Positions 43,681 to 53,397 are shown, counted from the stretch's first letter. The stretch: 64,000 nt of DNA from Arthrobacter sp. V1I7 (GCF_030817015.1 NZ_JAUSYS010000001.1:3720001-3784000); one strand, 5' to 3'. Notes: generated by a model not told the origin, from the sequence alone. Program-made: numbers and translations.

Positions 43681-44408
43681 TCGCAATCCTGCAATGGACC
43701 ACGCTGGCGGTCTGCGCCATTATGGCCATCGCCCGGGCCCCCAGCGCACTGCGGGGTGAGAACAGATCGCTGTTCTTCATCTACGCCCTTATGACGGTGG
43801 CGATCCTGCTGAGCCTGACAGGCCCGTACGTCGCCGTCGACCAGGCCCTGGGCGGCACCAACCTGGCCAACCTCATCCTCCGCTTCATCATCTTCGGCGC
43901 CATTCTGGCCCTCGGCCTCCGGGTGGCACGGGGCTTCGGTGCCGACGACGCTCTGCGGCTCATCACCGGGCGGCCGGGAATCGCAGTACTGGGAGCAGCC
44001 TCGGTGACAGTGCTGGTGGTCTTTCTGCTGATGGACACAGAAGGGTCCTCCGCCGGGATGGCGGCGGTGTCCGCCAAAGACGACCACCATGCCGCATTGG
44101 TGGAGTACTACGGGGCAGCGGGCCGACTCTACCCCGCGTACGTGACCCTCGCCCTGCTGCCGGCCATGCTTCGGACTCTCGCCAGCAGGCTGCCGCCCCT
44201 GGTGCGGCTCAGCGCGGGTTTCCTTGCCGTTGGATCGGTTGCCATCACCCTGAGCCTGCTGTCCCCGATAATCCCGCCCGAGCTGGGATACCTGCGCTTC
44301 CTGTTCAACTACTCCGCCATCCTCAGCCTCGTCCTAGGCCTTGCCCTGATCTGGCTCGGGAAGATAGTGGCGAAGCGGGCTCCGAAGAAGCAGACTAGCC
44401 GCAATTGA
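43677..44408 (+). CDS. Seven-helix membrane protein of unknown function
   Basis: 243 aa with about seven membrane helices and an N-out start (MIAILQWTTLAVCAIMAIAR). A polar cytoplasmic loop contains SAKDDHHAALVEYYGAAGRL. The layout is like MAB_1171c-type putative transporters found beside small HTH proteins in Actinobacteria; similarity judged by eye. ATG overlaps the HTH gene's stop, so the two are made together, suggesting a membrane-linked regulatory pair. Confidence 0.75.
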   Translation: MIAILQWTTLAVCAIMAIARAPSALRGENRSLFFIYALMTVAILLSLTGPYVAVDQALGGTNLANLILRFIIFGAILALGLRVARGFGADDALRLITGRPGIAVLGAASVTVLVVFLLMDTEGSSAGMAAVSAKDDHHAALVEYYGAAGRLYPAYVTLALLPAMLRTLASRLPPLVRLSAGFLAVGSVAITLSLLSPIIPPELGYLRFLFNYSAILSLVLGLALIWLGKIVAKRAPKKQTSRN

Positions 44409-44686
44409 TAGGGGTCAGCGTTCCGGGGTCCTTGGCCCCGCCGGCCTGGGCGCTCGGACAGCATCTGGCCAACTATTCGGCGGTCCTGGGCTACGTGCTG
44501 GTTCGCCGGGCTGATTGCCCAGCCGCGCGGCACCGCCGACGCAACAATTCGCAAGAAGACCGGGTAGCCATTCACAAAATCATTAGACCATGAGAGAATC
44601 ATGAATGTGTGAAAGCGACGATCGCTTCGCGAACGGAAGTCAGCCGTGCGGAGCCGAGTCAGTCGCCCAAGCGCCATTGGGGGGGA
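44409..44686. other. Intergenic region, no gene seen
   Basis: 278 bp of mixed composition after the membrane gene. A short open frame (44405-44593, plus) and an overlapping minus frame show no recognisable protein features. The section around 44565-44600 is unusually AT-rich (CATTCACAAAATCATTAG). Confidence 0.4.
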
Positions 44687-44722
44687 TGAGTGGTAGCGGT
44701 CCGATAGGACCGCTACCACTCA
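44687..44722. terminator. Perfect hairpin terminator between convergent genes
   Basis: 16-bp perfect stem (TGAGTGGTAGCGGTCC and complement) with GATA loop, then CAGCCTGTTTAA on the plus strand. It would end both the HTH/membrane operon and the convergent mannosidase transcript. Confidence 0.85.
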
Positions 44723-44807
44723 GCCTGTTTAACGCTTCCGTTGCGGAGCCGATGGACGCTTCCGCTGTGGAGCGGATGGACCGCTCGCCCGCCTCAGCAA
44801 AAACCCC

Positions 44808-47800
44808 TCAGCGCACAAAGCGCAGGGTCACCAGCTGGAAGGGCCGGAGCACCAGCTCGGCCGAATCCCGTCCCGCGGTCACGCCGGGGGCGGCCACGGG
44901 CCGCTCCAACAGGTCGACCGTGTGCACGCCCGTGACCCCGAAGTTGGCCCTCAGCAGTCCGCTGGAACGCTCCCCCAGGGATTCGTACAGGCGCACGATC
45001 ACGTCGCCCGAACCGTCCTCTGCCAACTTGACGGCCTCGATGACGAGACCCTGGTTGAACACCGTGAACAACGGTTGGACGCCGTGGGCACCCTGAACGA
45101 TCCGGGGTGCAAGATTGGTGCGGTAGCCCTCTTCGACGGCGTCGGCGATGCTGGCGCCGGGCCTGATCGTCGCCGTCAGTTCATGCCGGCCGCGGTCTGC
45201 TGCGGGGTCCGGGAACTTCGGCGCCCGCAGCAGCGACAGGCGCACCGTGGTGGTGGTCCCGCCGTCGTCCTCCCGGACATTCCGGGTGACGTCGTGGCCG
45301 TAGGTGGAGGCATTCGATATCGCGACGCCGTAGCCGGCTTCGGCAACGTGGATCCAGCGGTGCGCGCAGATCTCGAACTTTGCCGCTTGCCAGGAGGTGT
45401 TGAGGTGGGTATCGCGGAAAACGTGCCCAAACTGGGTCTCGGCCGCTGACCGGTCCGCACGGACGTCGAGCGCAAAGCCGAGCTTGAGCAGCTTCTCCCG
45501 CTCCTGCCAGTCCACCAGCGTCGTAATCGACAGGGAATCGGCACCTGCTGCCAGCGAAATCCGCTGGGTCACCGGGGAGGACCCGGCCACCCGCTCCACC
45601 ACCACGACGGCGGCTTCCTGGTCCGGGGGGTTTTCCCCTCGGGGCTCGCGTTCGAGCGTCACCGATCGCGCCGCGGTCAGCGCGAGGGCGTTGCGGCGGT
45701 AGAAGGCATCGATGTCCCAGGCGTCCCATTCGTTGGGGGTGTCCCGGTGGAGTTCCAGGAGGTTTCCGAACTGCCCCGGCGCGATCGCCTCCCGCCCGCT
45801 GGCGTAGTCCATCAGGGACGCCAGCAGCCCGTCGGGGTTGATCACGGCCCGGATCACCCCGTTGTCCAGGATGTAGCCGCCCTCGGCTTGGGTCACGCGC
45901 ACCGGCTGCTCCGCGCGGACCGGTTCGGCTGCAGCCAGGGCAGGCACGCCGTGCCGCTCGTGCGGGGCCGCGTTGAGCAGGAAGTCCCGTCCGCCCGTGC
46001 CGAGCACTGCCTTGGCAGCACCAGCGATGATCGCTTCGAGCTGCTTTCCGACGGCGGCGTAGTTGCGTTCGGCGTCCTGATGGACCCAGGCAATGGCGCT
46101 GCCCGGAAGGATGTCATGGAATTGCTGCAGCAGGACCAGCCGCCAGAGGCGTTTGAGCTCCGAGGCCGGGTAGCTGTAGCCGGTCCGGACCGCGGCGGTG
46201 GCACACCAGAGTTCCGCCTCCCGCAACAGGTGTTCGCTGCGTCGGTTGCCGAGTTTGGTGTTGGCCTGGCTCGTGTACGTTCCGCGGTGGAGTTCCAGGT
46301 ACAGTTCCCCCACCCAGACGGGGAGGGAATCGTACTCGGCCTGGGCCCGGGCGAAGAAGCTGGCCGCCGAGCCGAGCTGCACCTTGGGGGATCCCTCCAG
46401 GTCCGCCGTGCGGTGCGCGGCCGCCAGCATCTCCCGCGTGGGTCCGCCGCCGCCGTCCCCGTAGCCGAACGGGACCAGCGACATGCCTGCCGCGGCCGTG
46501 GTCGCGGTAGTTCCGTTCGGCATGGGCCAGCTCGCGGCCGCTGAGCTCGGAGCTGTAGCTGTCCACCGGCGGGAAGTGGGTGAACAGCCGGGTGCCGTCG
46601 ATGCCCTCCCAGTTGAAGGTGTGGTGGGGCATCCGGTTGACCTGGTTCCAGGAGATCTTCTGGGTCAGGAACCATTTGCTGCCGGCGGCCTTGACGATCT
46701 GCGGGAGGGCTGCAGAGTAGCCGAACGTGTCCGGAAGCCACGCTTCCAGGCACTCCACGCCGAACTCGTCCAGGAAGAAGCTCTTGCCTTCCAGGAACTG
46801 GCGGGCCATCGCCTCACCGCCCGGCATGTTGGTGTCCGACTCGACCCACATGCCACCCACGGGAACGAACTGGCCGGACTTGACCTTTTCCCGGATGCGC
46901 CCGAACAGCTCCGGGTAATATTCCTTGATCCAGGCCAGTTGCTGGGCCGAGGAGCAGGAAAACACGAACCCGGGATTCTCGTCAATGAGCGCGACCACGT
47001 TGGAGAACGTCCGGGCGCACTTGCGGATGGTCTCCCGCACCGGCCACAGCCAGGCGGAGTCGAGATGCGCATGTCCGGTGGCGAGCAGCCGGTGCGCCGA
47101 GGCGTAGGCCGGCCGGGCCAGGACCCCGGCGAGCGCGGCGCGGCCGGCGGCGGCGGTTCCCGGGACGTCGTCGGGATCCATCAGGTCCAGCATGCGCTCC
47201 AGCGCCCGCAGGATTTCGTGCCGGCGCGGCAGTTCCATCGGCAGTTCGTGCATGAGTCCGCTGAGCGTCCAGATGTCCTGCTGCAGCTCCCAGACGGTCT
47301 GGTTGAGCTCGGCAATGAAGATCTGCCCCAGCCGGTATTTCGGCTCGTTGCCCGACGTCGCCTTGTCTCCGTAGGGGGTGGCCGCGAAGGTCCATCTCTG
47401 CGAGAGGTCCGGGTTCGCCGCGGCTTCGACGTAGAAATCCACGGACATTCCGCCGCCGAGGAGCTTCAGCGGGATGTACTGGTTCCGCGGGGAGATAGCT
47501 TTGACGATGGTCCCGTCGGGCCGCCAGGCGATGCCTTCGCACTGGAATCCCGGAAGGTCGCGGCTGAACCCCAGGTCCACGACGATTTCCACCGCGGTGT
47601 CCGGTTGTGTTCCCCAGGAGGCCGGCACTTCACCCTGGAGCCGAAGCCAGGTGGTGCTCCAGGGCCGGCCCCAGGCCGCAAAGTGTTCCTGCGGTGCGAA
47701 GTCCTGCCGGAGGGCCTCCAGAACCGGGACCGGTTCATCGGGGACCTGCCAGCTGCTCAACGCGAGCGGGATACTGCGTGGGTAAACCGCGGGGACGATG

Positions 47801-47856
47801 CGTTCGCGCAGAAAGCGGTCCAGCCGGACTTCCGTGAGACGGCGGTCGTCGTGCAA
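44808..47856 (-). pseudogene. Alpha-mannosidase (GH38), interrupted by a one-base frameshift
   Basis: The two halves together make a full GH38 enzyme of about 1,015 aa. N-terminal half (47856 to about 46488) has HAHLDSAWLWPVRETIRK and the nucleophile-region WVESDTNMPGGEAMARQFL. It ends in-frame at ELAHAERNYRDHGRG and then loses similarity. The C-terminal half resumes one frame over at MSLVPFGYGDGGGGPTREML and continues through LRPFQLVTLRFVR to the stop at 44808. Total length is 3n+1, consistent with one extra base in GGCAGGCATG (minus strand, about 46485-46490). It is either a recent inactivation, a sequencing error or, less likely, programmed. The enzyme would release mannose from mannosides in the cytoplasm. 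Confidence 0.88.
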
Positions 47857-47951
47857 TGTGTTCCTCTTAGCGCCGGAATGGATAAAGCCCGATTGAATCC
47901 AGTCGATGGCTAAAACTTACTTCGCGCGTCGGCGTTCAGCCAAGGCGCCGC

Positions 47952-48821
47952 CTAAGTCACGGCCGTCGGGACGGAGATCCGGTCGCGGCCCGCATACACA
48001 TTCAGGGTGGTGCCGCGGCTGAACCCGGCGAGCGTCATTCCGCTGGCCTCGGCCAGCTCGACGGCAAGGCTGGAGGGTGCGCTCACGGCCGCGAGCACAG
48101 GGATGCCGGCCAGCGATGCCTTCTGGACAAGTTCAAAGGAGGCCCTGCCGGAGACCTGGAGCACGGTGCCGCTCAGTGGCAGCAGTCCCTCCCGCAGTGC
48201 CCAGCCGACAACCTTATCCACGGCGTTGTGGCGGCCGACGTCCTCGCGCAGGCACAGCAGCTCTGCGGAGCCGTCGTCGGCAATCCGGAACAGCCCCGCC
48301 GCGTGCACCCCGCCGGTGACATCGAACACGGCCTGGGCTTCCCGGAGCGCGTCGGGCAACGACGCGAGGACCCCCACCGGGACGGTGAGCGGGTCAGCAG
48401 CCGGGCTGAAGTGCGAGGACTTGTGGACGGCCTCGATGGAATCCGTGCCGCAGATGCCGCAGGAACTGGAGGTGTAGACGTTCCGTCCGGTGTCGGGCCG
48501 TGCCACGTCGGGCCGCAGCTGCGCCTCCACGACGTTGAAGGTCTGGACCCCGTTTTCGTCCTCCCCCGCACAGAACCGGAGGGAGACAAGCTGGTCAGGG
48601 CTCCAGATCACACCCTCGGAGACGAGGAAGCCGGCAACCAGGTCGAAGTCGTTTCCGGGCGTCCGCATGGTGACGGAGTAGGAGAGCTGGCCGAGCCGGA
48701 TCTCCAGCGGTTCCTCCACGGCGAGCACGTCCTCCCGGAACCGGACCGGGAACTCGAGGGCCTGCGGAGAACCGTCCAGGACAAACTTGTGCACCTTGCG
48801 GCGCTGCGTCACGCGACCCAT
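47952..48821 (-). CDS. fdhD: Formate dehydrogenase accessory sulfurtransferase FdhD
   Basis: 289 aa. Sulfur-carrying Cys pair in SSSCGICGTDSIEAV, plus REDVGRHNAVDKVVGWAL and SGRASFELVQKA, all hallmarks of FdhD. It passes sulfur to the bis-MGD cofactor of formate dehydrogenase. Last gene of a molybdenum-cofactor run (mobA, DUF6457, moeA, fdhD), 90 nt after moeA. No formate dehydrogenase structural gene is in the window. Confidence 0.94.
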   Translation of the reverse strand: MGRVTQRRKVHKFVLDGSPQALEFPVRFREDVLAVEEPLEIRLGQLSYSVTMRTPGNDFDLVAGFLVSEGVIWSPDQLVSLRFCAGEDENGVQTFNVVEAQLRPDVARPDTGRNVYTSSSCGICGTDSIEAVHKSSHFSPAADPLTVPVGVLASLPDALREAQAVFDVTGGVHAAGLFRIADDGSAELLCLREDVGRHNAVDKVVGWALREGLLPLSGTVLQVSGRASFELVQKASLAGIPVLAAVSAPSSLAVELAEASGMTLAGFSRGTTLNVYAGRDRISVPTAVT

Positions 48822-48911
48822 CAGAAACTCCTTAGCAACATGTAATCATTTTCGCTTGCACCGGCCGCGGTGGCCAGCGCAAGCCACAGCGGCGGCTCCC
48901 GGCTCCCGGCA

Positions 48912-50372
48912 TCACTCAAACAGGGCGCTCCAGTCAACGGGACCGGCGGCGCCGGCCGGCTTCCGGACCGGACGCTTCGGAGAGGTCTTGGCCGTCGACG
49001 CGGCGGCGCCCGGTTCCGGGATCGGAGGGCCCCACGGCAGGGCGAAGGCGGGGACGAGCTCCCCCAGCTGGACGCCATGCGGCGGCATGACCAGCACGCC
49101 GTCGGCCGCTGCCAGGCCCCGCATCATGCCCGGTCCGGTGTGTTGGGCCGGCGATGCCATCCCGTAGAGCAGCCGGAAGGGCATCAACCTGGTCCGGCCC
49201 GGGTCGGGTTCAATCGTCGAACCGCACGGAACCTCCACGATCGGCGGGATTGTCCCGTGACCGAGGGCGGCCAGAAGCGGTCCCGCCAGGGTCGACAGAG
49301 CCATCATGGCCGCCAGCGGATTACCGGGCAGGCCGATGATGAAGCGGCCATCGGGCAGTTCGGCCAGCACGGCGGGGTGGCCCGGCCGCATCGCGATGCC
49401 GTCGATCAGCAGCCGCCCGCCGAGTTCGGCCACGGCGCGGCGCAAGTGGTCGGTGCCGGAGCGGCCGGTGCCCCCGGTGGTGATGACGACGTCGGCGGGC
49501 AGGTTCTCCAGTCCGGCATCCCCTGCGGGCCCGGCCTCCGGATCGGCCGGTTCCTGATCCTCGAGGGCGGAGAGCCATTCGCTGTAGCTGTCGCCGATCT
49601 TGGCCTCGCCGCTGCAGATCCCGCCGAGCATCTCAACCACACCGGCGAGTTGCGGGCCGAAGGTGTCACGGACCTCCCCCGGTTGCGGGACTCCCGCCGG
49701 AACGACTTCGGAGCCGGTAAGCACGAGCCGGACGACCGGCTTGCCCAGGACGGACAGCGTGTCGTGGCCGGCCAGGGCCGCCAGGGCCAGATGGGCCGGG
49801 TTGAGCACGGTGCCGGTCTTGACCAGCAGCTCCCCGGCGGCAGCCTCCTCCCCGGCTTTACGGATGTGCTCGCCGTTGCGCGGTTCGCCGGGCTTGGCGG
49901 CACCGCTGGTCTTGAGGGCCGGCAGGCCGTCCTCATCCGGCGAAATGAGGCCGCTCTCGCTGCGGAGAACGGCTTTGGCCCCGGGCGGGATCAAGCCGCC
50001 GGTGACGATCGGGCTCGCCTGGTGCGGTGCCAGCCGCTGGCCGGGTTCGGCCAGGATCCAGGGTCCGCTGCCGTTGACGGCCCAGCCGTCCATCGCCGAG
50101 GAGGCGTAGTGCGGGATGTCCTGCAGCGCTTCGAGGTCGGCGGCGAGGATCCGCCGCAGGGCGTTCCTGAGCGGCACGGGAGCGGCGGGAATGGGTGCGG
50201 CGCAATCGAAGGCGAGTTGCCGGGCCTCCTGCCAGGTGTGGGCCAGGTGGTGGTGCGGCTCCTGCGGTTCACCCGCCGCGCCCTCTTCCTCCCCTGCTGC
50301 TGCCTGGATCCCGCCGGGTGCGGAGTTCTCTCCGGCGGCAGCCGCGCTGCCGGAAGGGGGTGCAGGCGTCAT
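48912..50372 (-). CDS. moeA: Molybdopterin molybdenumtransferase MoeA
   Basis: 486 aa, longer than the usual roughly 400 aa because of an N-terminal Ala/Gly-rich extension and insertions. Family motifs: SAMDGWAVNG, VTGGLIPPGAKAVL, KTGTVLNPAHLALAALAGHD, VVITTGGTGRSGTDHL, GRFIIGLPGNPLAAMM. It inserts molybdate into adenylylated molybdopterin. ATG overlaps the DUF6457 stop (ATGA). Confidence 0.93.
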   Translation of the reverse strand: MTPAPPSGSAAAAGENSAPGGIQAAAGEEEGAAGEPQEPHHHLAHTWQEARQLAFDCAAPIPAAPVPLRNALRRILAADLEALQDIPHYASSAMDGWAVNGSGPWILAEPGQRLAPHQASPIVTGGLIPPGAKAVLRSESGLISPDEDGLPALKTSGAAKPGEPRNGEHIRKAGEEAAAGELLVKTGTVLNPAHLALAALAGHDTLSVLGKPVVRLVLTGSEVVPAGVPQPGEVRDTFGPQLAGVVEMLGGICSGEAKIGDSYSEWLSALEDQEPADPEAGPAGDAGLENLPADVVITTGGTGRSGTDHLRRAVAELGGRLLIDGIAMRPGHPAVLAELPDGRFIIGLPGNPLAAMMALSTLAGPLLAALGHGTIPPIVEVPCGSTIEPDPGRTRLMPFRLLYGMASPAQHTGPGMMRGLAAADGVLVMPPHGVQLGELVPAFALPWGPPIPEPGAAASTAKTSPKRPVRKPAGAAGPVDWSALFE

Positions 50373-50656
50373 GCCCCGGAGGCTTCGGCGGACGCGTAGT
50401 CCTGGGCAAGTTTCCGGGCCACTCCGATTGCGGACTGCATCGACACGGCGTCCGGGGCCTGCCCGGACCCCGAGGCCAGGCCCGCGGCGAAGCCCGCGAT
50501 GAAAGTGGTCAGCGGGGCCGCGGGGCGGACTATGGAGTGTGCGGCTACTCCGGCAAGGGCCAGGACTTCGTTGACATCAATCTCGACGTCCTCCAGTTCG
50601 AGGGCCTGGAGCAGGGCACGGCACCAGTCTTCCAGCGTTTCATCCTGGCTCTTCAC
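50369..50656 (-). CDS. DUF6457-type small protein in the molybdenum-cofactor operon
   Basis: 95 aa, helical, no signal or membrane helix. LEDWCRALLQALELEDVEID and AAPLTTFIAGFAAGLASG match the DUF6457 family, which in Actinobacteria sits beside mobA and moeA. It overlaps mobA by 17 nt and moeA by 4 nt, so the three are tightly coupled. Probably a small accessory factor for cofactor synthesis; mechanism unknown. Confidence 0.85.
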   Translation of the reverse strand: MKSQDETLEDWCRALLQALELEDVEIDVNEVLALAGVAAHSIVRPAAPLTTFIAGFAAGLASGSGQAPDAVSMQSAIGVARKLAQDYASAEASGA

Positions 50657-51335
50657 CGTTTTCCTCCAAAGTCGGGTTCAGTCCCGGAGCACCGGACCGT
50701 TCGTCCGGTTCATGGACCGGAGTGTGGCCGGACACCCCCAGGGCGGCGGCATCGTCCCAGGTGTCCACGTCGTCCGTGGAACCGGGAGGAACGCGAAGTC
50801 CCCGCACGTCAAGACTAGCAAGAAGGGCGAACACGGAGGCGTTCGCCAGTGCGCCCCGCCGCGCGGCTTCCGCAACTGAACGTTCTAGCGCCCCCGTGCC
50901 ATAAAAACCGGCGAGGGGCTGCCGGCGCCCGTCCGCGGAGACGGCCAGAACGCCGTCGCCCTCCAGTCCAGCCACCAGCGCCTCGCGCATTGCCGTCACG
51001 GCGGCGGTGACCCGGGGCATGTCGCAGGCCAGCACGAGGGTCACCGCCGGCACCGGCAGTGCGGTGCCGGCCGCCGAGTGGTGGGCCGCCAGGGCCGCGA
51101 GACCGGCGGCGATGGCGGCGGCCGGGCCGGCGAAGGGCGGTTCTTCGCGGCATGTCAGCACGCCCGCCGGAAGCGGTCCGGGGTCCGGGCCGACGACGAC
51201 GATCGTGCCCGCGCCGTGCGCGGCCTCCAGCGAGTGATCGAGGAGGGTCCGGCCGCCGGAGACCAGGCGGGACTTGGGCGAGCCGCCCAAACGTGAGGAC
51301 CGCCCGCCGGCGAGGATGACAGCATCGAATTCCAC
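50640..51335 (-). CDS. mobA: Molybdenum cofactor guanylyltransferase-like NTP transferase
   Basis: 231 aa nucleotidyltransferase. N-terminal GTP loop VILAGGRSSRLGGSPKSRLV, LVLACDMPRV with the Mg-binding Asp, and REEPPFAGPAAAIAAGL. MobA joins GMP to molybdopterin; the operon context with moeA and fdhD supports this over MocA or general NTP transfer. First gene of the operon. Confidence 0.88.
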   Translation of the reverse strand: MEFDAVILAGGRSSRLGGSPKSRLVSGGRTLLDHSLEAAHGAGTIVVVGPDPGPLPAGVLTCREEPPFAGPAAAIAAGLAALAAHHSAAGTALPVPAVTLVLACDMPRVTAAVTAMREALVAGLEGDGVLAVSADGRRQPLAGFYGTGALERSVAEAARRGALANASVFALLASLDVRGLRVPPGSTDDVDTWDDAAALGVSGHTPVHEPDERSGAPGLNPTLEENGEEPG

Positions 51336-51409
51336 CGGCCCAGCCTAGCGCGGCGTTGGCTCGATCCGGTCCTGGCCGTAGGGTCCCGCATCGGAAAATG
51401 GCGCTCGCG

Positions 51410-51910
51410 TCAGGCGGCGGATTCCGGGAGCAGGAACGGATCCCAGTCCGGCGCCGGCTTTTCGAGTTCCTTGATCTGCCAGACGGTGCCCTTGGGCGGT
51501 CCCGGGGCAAAGCCGAGCTTCCACCCCATCTCGGCGGGCGTATGGTCTCCCTTGGCGTTGTTGCACCGCAGGCAGGCGGCCACCAGGTTTTCCCACGAAT
51601 CGGCGCCGCCCCTGGACTTGGGCTGGACATGGTCAATGGTGTGGGCGGCCTTACCGCAGTAGGCGCAGCGCTGCCCGTCCCGGCGAAGCACACCCCGCCG
51701 GCTGACCGCCGTGATGGTGTTGTACCGGGGCCGGATGTAACGGTGCAGCAGAATCACCGACGGCCGGCCCAGTATGTCTTGTGGCCCGACGACCGGGTCG
51801 TCGCCCTCGGCCACCACACTGGCCTTTCCGGTAAGCACAAGAACGAGCGCCCGGCGGAAGGTGACTACCGCGAGCGGTTCATATCCAGCATTCAGAACGA
51901 GAGTGCGCAT
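51410..51910 (-). CDS. HNH endonuclease
   Basis: 166 aa. The zinc-binding and catalytic HNH core is QRCAYCGKAAHTIDHVQPKS followed by NLVAACLRCNNAKGD: two CxxC pairs, catalytic His in TIDHV and Asn in CNNAK. The N-terminus MRTLVLNAGYEPLAVVTFRR is typical of a widespread stand-alone actinobacterial HNH family, without known toxin or restriction partners. Second ATG (51910), with GAGG 7 nt upstream, chosen over 51916. Confidence 0.88.
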   Translation of the reverse strand: MRTLVLNAGYEPLAVVTFRRALVLVLTGKASVVAEGDDPVVGPQDILGRPSVILLHRYIRPRYNTITAVSRRGVLRRDGQRCAYCGKAAHTIDHVQPKSRGGADSWENLVAACLRCNNAKGDHTPAEMGWKLGFAPGPPKGTVWQIKELEKPAPDWDPFLLPESAA

Positions 51911-52080
51911 CCGCATACCTCTTCACGGCCGCACCCGCCAGGGGCACGAGGGCCGGCTGCCCTCTGCATGGTCGGGCTATGGATCGACACCACAAGAGTA
52001 AACACCCAAGGGCCGGATCACCGAATTTTTATCCCCCGGCAGTGCGCGTGTCTGCCGGACGACCACGGCCGCAACCGCAA

Positions 52081-52112
52081 AGAGGACCCCCGCCACAAGG
52101 CGGAGGTCCTCT
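52081..52112 (-). terminator. Terminator of the NlpC/P60 gene
   Basis: 14-bp stem with one C-A mismatch (AGAGGACC / GGTCCTCT outer, CCGCC / GGCGG inner) and ACAA loop, 31 nt past the hydrolase stop. The stretch 51917-52080 holds only the upstream region of the HNH gene. Confidence 0.75.
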
Positions 52113-52142
52113 CAATGCTGGAGACCGGTGGTATCTCGGTGC

Positions 52143-52892
52143 TTAGCCGCCGACGCGGATGAAGACCGGGCCGGAACCCACGTTGGCGCTGTACAGCGCG
52201 GTTGTTCCGCCGTTCCAGCCGCCGTGGACGGCCATGCCGTTGCCCACGTACACAGCGATGTGGGGCATGCCGACGCCACCGTTCTTGTAGTACGCGAGGT
52301 CGCCCGGGCGAGCCTCAGCCGCGCCCACGGTGCGGCCAAGGGACAGGTAGCCGGCCGGCCAGCCGTGGAAGTTGACGCCCGCGGCAGCCAGGGCGTTCGA
52401 GGCCAGGCGCGTGCAGTCCTGCGACACGCCGATCTGGGCGTAGGCGGCGGCAGCGATCGCTGCGCCGCTGCCGCTGGCAACGGACAGTCCCTGCGTGGTG
52501 GCCGAGGCGCCGGAGGCAGCCTGGGTGCCGGCTGCAGAATTGGAATCCTGGACCTTGAGGACCGGCTTCGCAGCCTCGACGGCCGGAGCCGGCGAGGTGG
52601 AAACGGCCGGCTTCTCGTACGAGATGGCAATGGTTGATGCTGCCGAAATCGTTGCCGGAGTGGCGGACTGGATTTCGAGGGCGGAAGCCGAGGTGGATTC
52701 GCGCTGAACGTTGGTCTCGGCAGCGTTGGCTGCGATACCGCTGGTCAGGACGAGGCCGGAAGCGGCTGCTACGACTGCAGCCTGGCGGCCCATGGTGCCA
52801 GCGTTCTCGCCGACAGCCTTGGCAATGACAGCAAGCGAGCCGGTCTTGGTGACCTCGGCGCGGTGCCGTGCAGAGTTCGCACGAGTAGTCAT
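52143..52892 (-). CDS. NlpC/P60 (C40) peptidoglycan hydrolase
   Basis: 249 aa. Long N-terminus with a hydrophobic secretion segment (AAVVAAASGLVLTSGIAANA, residues about 37-57), an Ala/Ser/Thr-rich linker, then a C40 cysteine peptidase domain. Catalytic Cys in IGVSQDCTRLASNALAAAG, His in GMPHIAVYVGNGMAVHGG. Cleaves peptide stems of the cell wall. It lies downstream of a c-di-AMP riboswitch (53216-53383), as is usual for such hydrolases in Actinobacteria. Short in-frame ORF between riboswitch and gene noted separately. Confidence 0.92.
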   Translation of the reverse strand: MTTRANSARHRAEVTKTGSLAVIAKAVGENAGTMGRQAAVVAAASGLVLTSGIAANAAETNVQRESTSASALEIQSATPATISAASTIAISYEKPAVSTSPAPAVEAAKPVLKVQDSNSAAGTQAASGASATTQGLSVASGSGAAIAAAAYAQIGVSQDCTRLASNALAAAGVNFHGWPAGYLSLGRTVGAAEARPGDLAYYKNGGVGMPHIAVYVGNGMAVHGGWNGGTTALYSANVGSGPVFIRVGG

Positions 52893-52992
52893 TAAGTTCT
52901 CTCTTTCGTGATCCTTGGACCGCGCTTTCAGGCGCGGAGTAAGGACGCTCCGGCATCTTGGGGGTACGCCGGATCGCCCCGAAATGGGTTAC

Positions 52993-53196
52993 TTAGCGAA
53001 GGGTGTACTGCGAAGACGCGCCAAAAGCGGGAACTGCGTGCAGGTGCGTGGCCTGCGGGCCGGACTCAGTAGAGATCGAGTCGGCGGAGTGAGATCCGTT
53101 CCGGGCGCCGGCAAGGGCAGCACGGGACTTGGATTTCAGCGGGCTCAACAGAGCCGCGCCAGCGCGCAGGCGCGCAGCATTGTGGCGTGAAGACAC
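52993..53196 (-). CDS. Small ORF between riboswitch and NlpC/P60 gene
   Basis: 67 aa from GTG 53196, with GGGAGAGG 8 nt upstream. Ser/Ala/Arg-rich N-terminus (MSSRHNAARLRAGAALLSPL), then a His/Ser-rich tail; no signal peptide and no family recognised. Its ribosome site begins about 4 nt after the riboswitch's last helix, so it would be the first gene to respond to c-di-AMP. May be a real small protein or an upstream ORF controlling the hydrolase. Confidence 0.4.
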   Translation of the reverse strand: MSSRHNAARLRAGAALLSPLKSKSRAALAGARNGSHSADSISTESGPQATHLHAVPAFGASSQYTLR

Positions 53197-53215
53197 GAAA
53201 GTAGCCTCTCCCAAT

Positions 53216-53383
53216 GCCTACGAGGTGAGCTGTCGGATTCGGATGGGAGTCACCCGGCCGCGCTGCTTCCTGGGAAGCTTTGCGACTTAACCCCAAGGTC
53301 TTCTTGCGAAGACCAAAATTGGTTCCCCCGCCCCTGCCAGACGATGTCATGCGAAAGGACCTTGAGCGGTGGCAGAGTTAGGC
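53216..53383 (-). ncRNA. ydaO/yuaA-type c-di-AMP riboswitch (upstream of NlpC/P60)
   Basis: Conserved blocks read on the minus strand in the right order: GGGGGAACC (53329-53321), GGGGTTAAGTCGCA (53294-53281), and the 3' element CCGAATCCGACAGCT (53243-53229) followed by CTCGTAGGCA. This matches the actinobacterial form found before rpf and NlpC genes, where high c-di-AMP switches expression off. Spans about 168 nt and starts about 490 nt before the hydrolase ATG. Confidence 0.9.
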
Positions 53384-53397
53384 AATCCACTCAAGAG

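Noticed and set aside
44405..44593. 62-codon frame after the membrane gene
   Set aside because: No ribosome site, no recognisable features and an overlap with the previous stop only by chance.
46114..47856. Two separate mannosidase genes or a programmed frameshift
   Set aside because: The halves join exactly with a one-base shift; no slippery sequence or stimulatory structure is evident, so mutation or sequence error is simpler.
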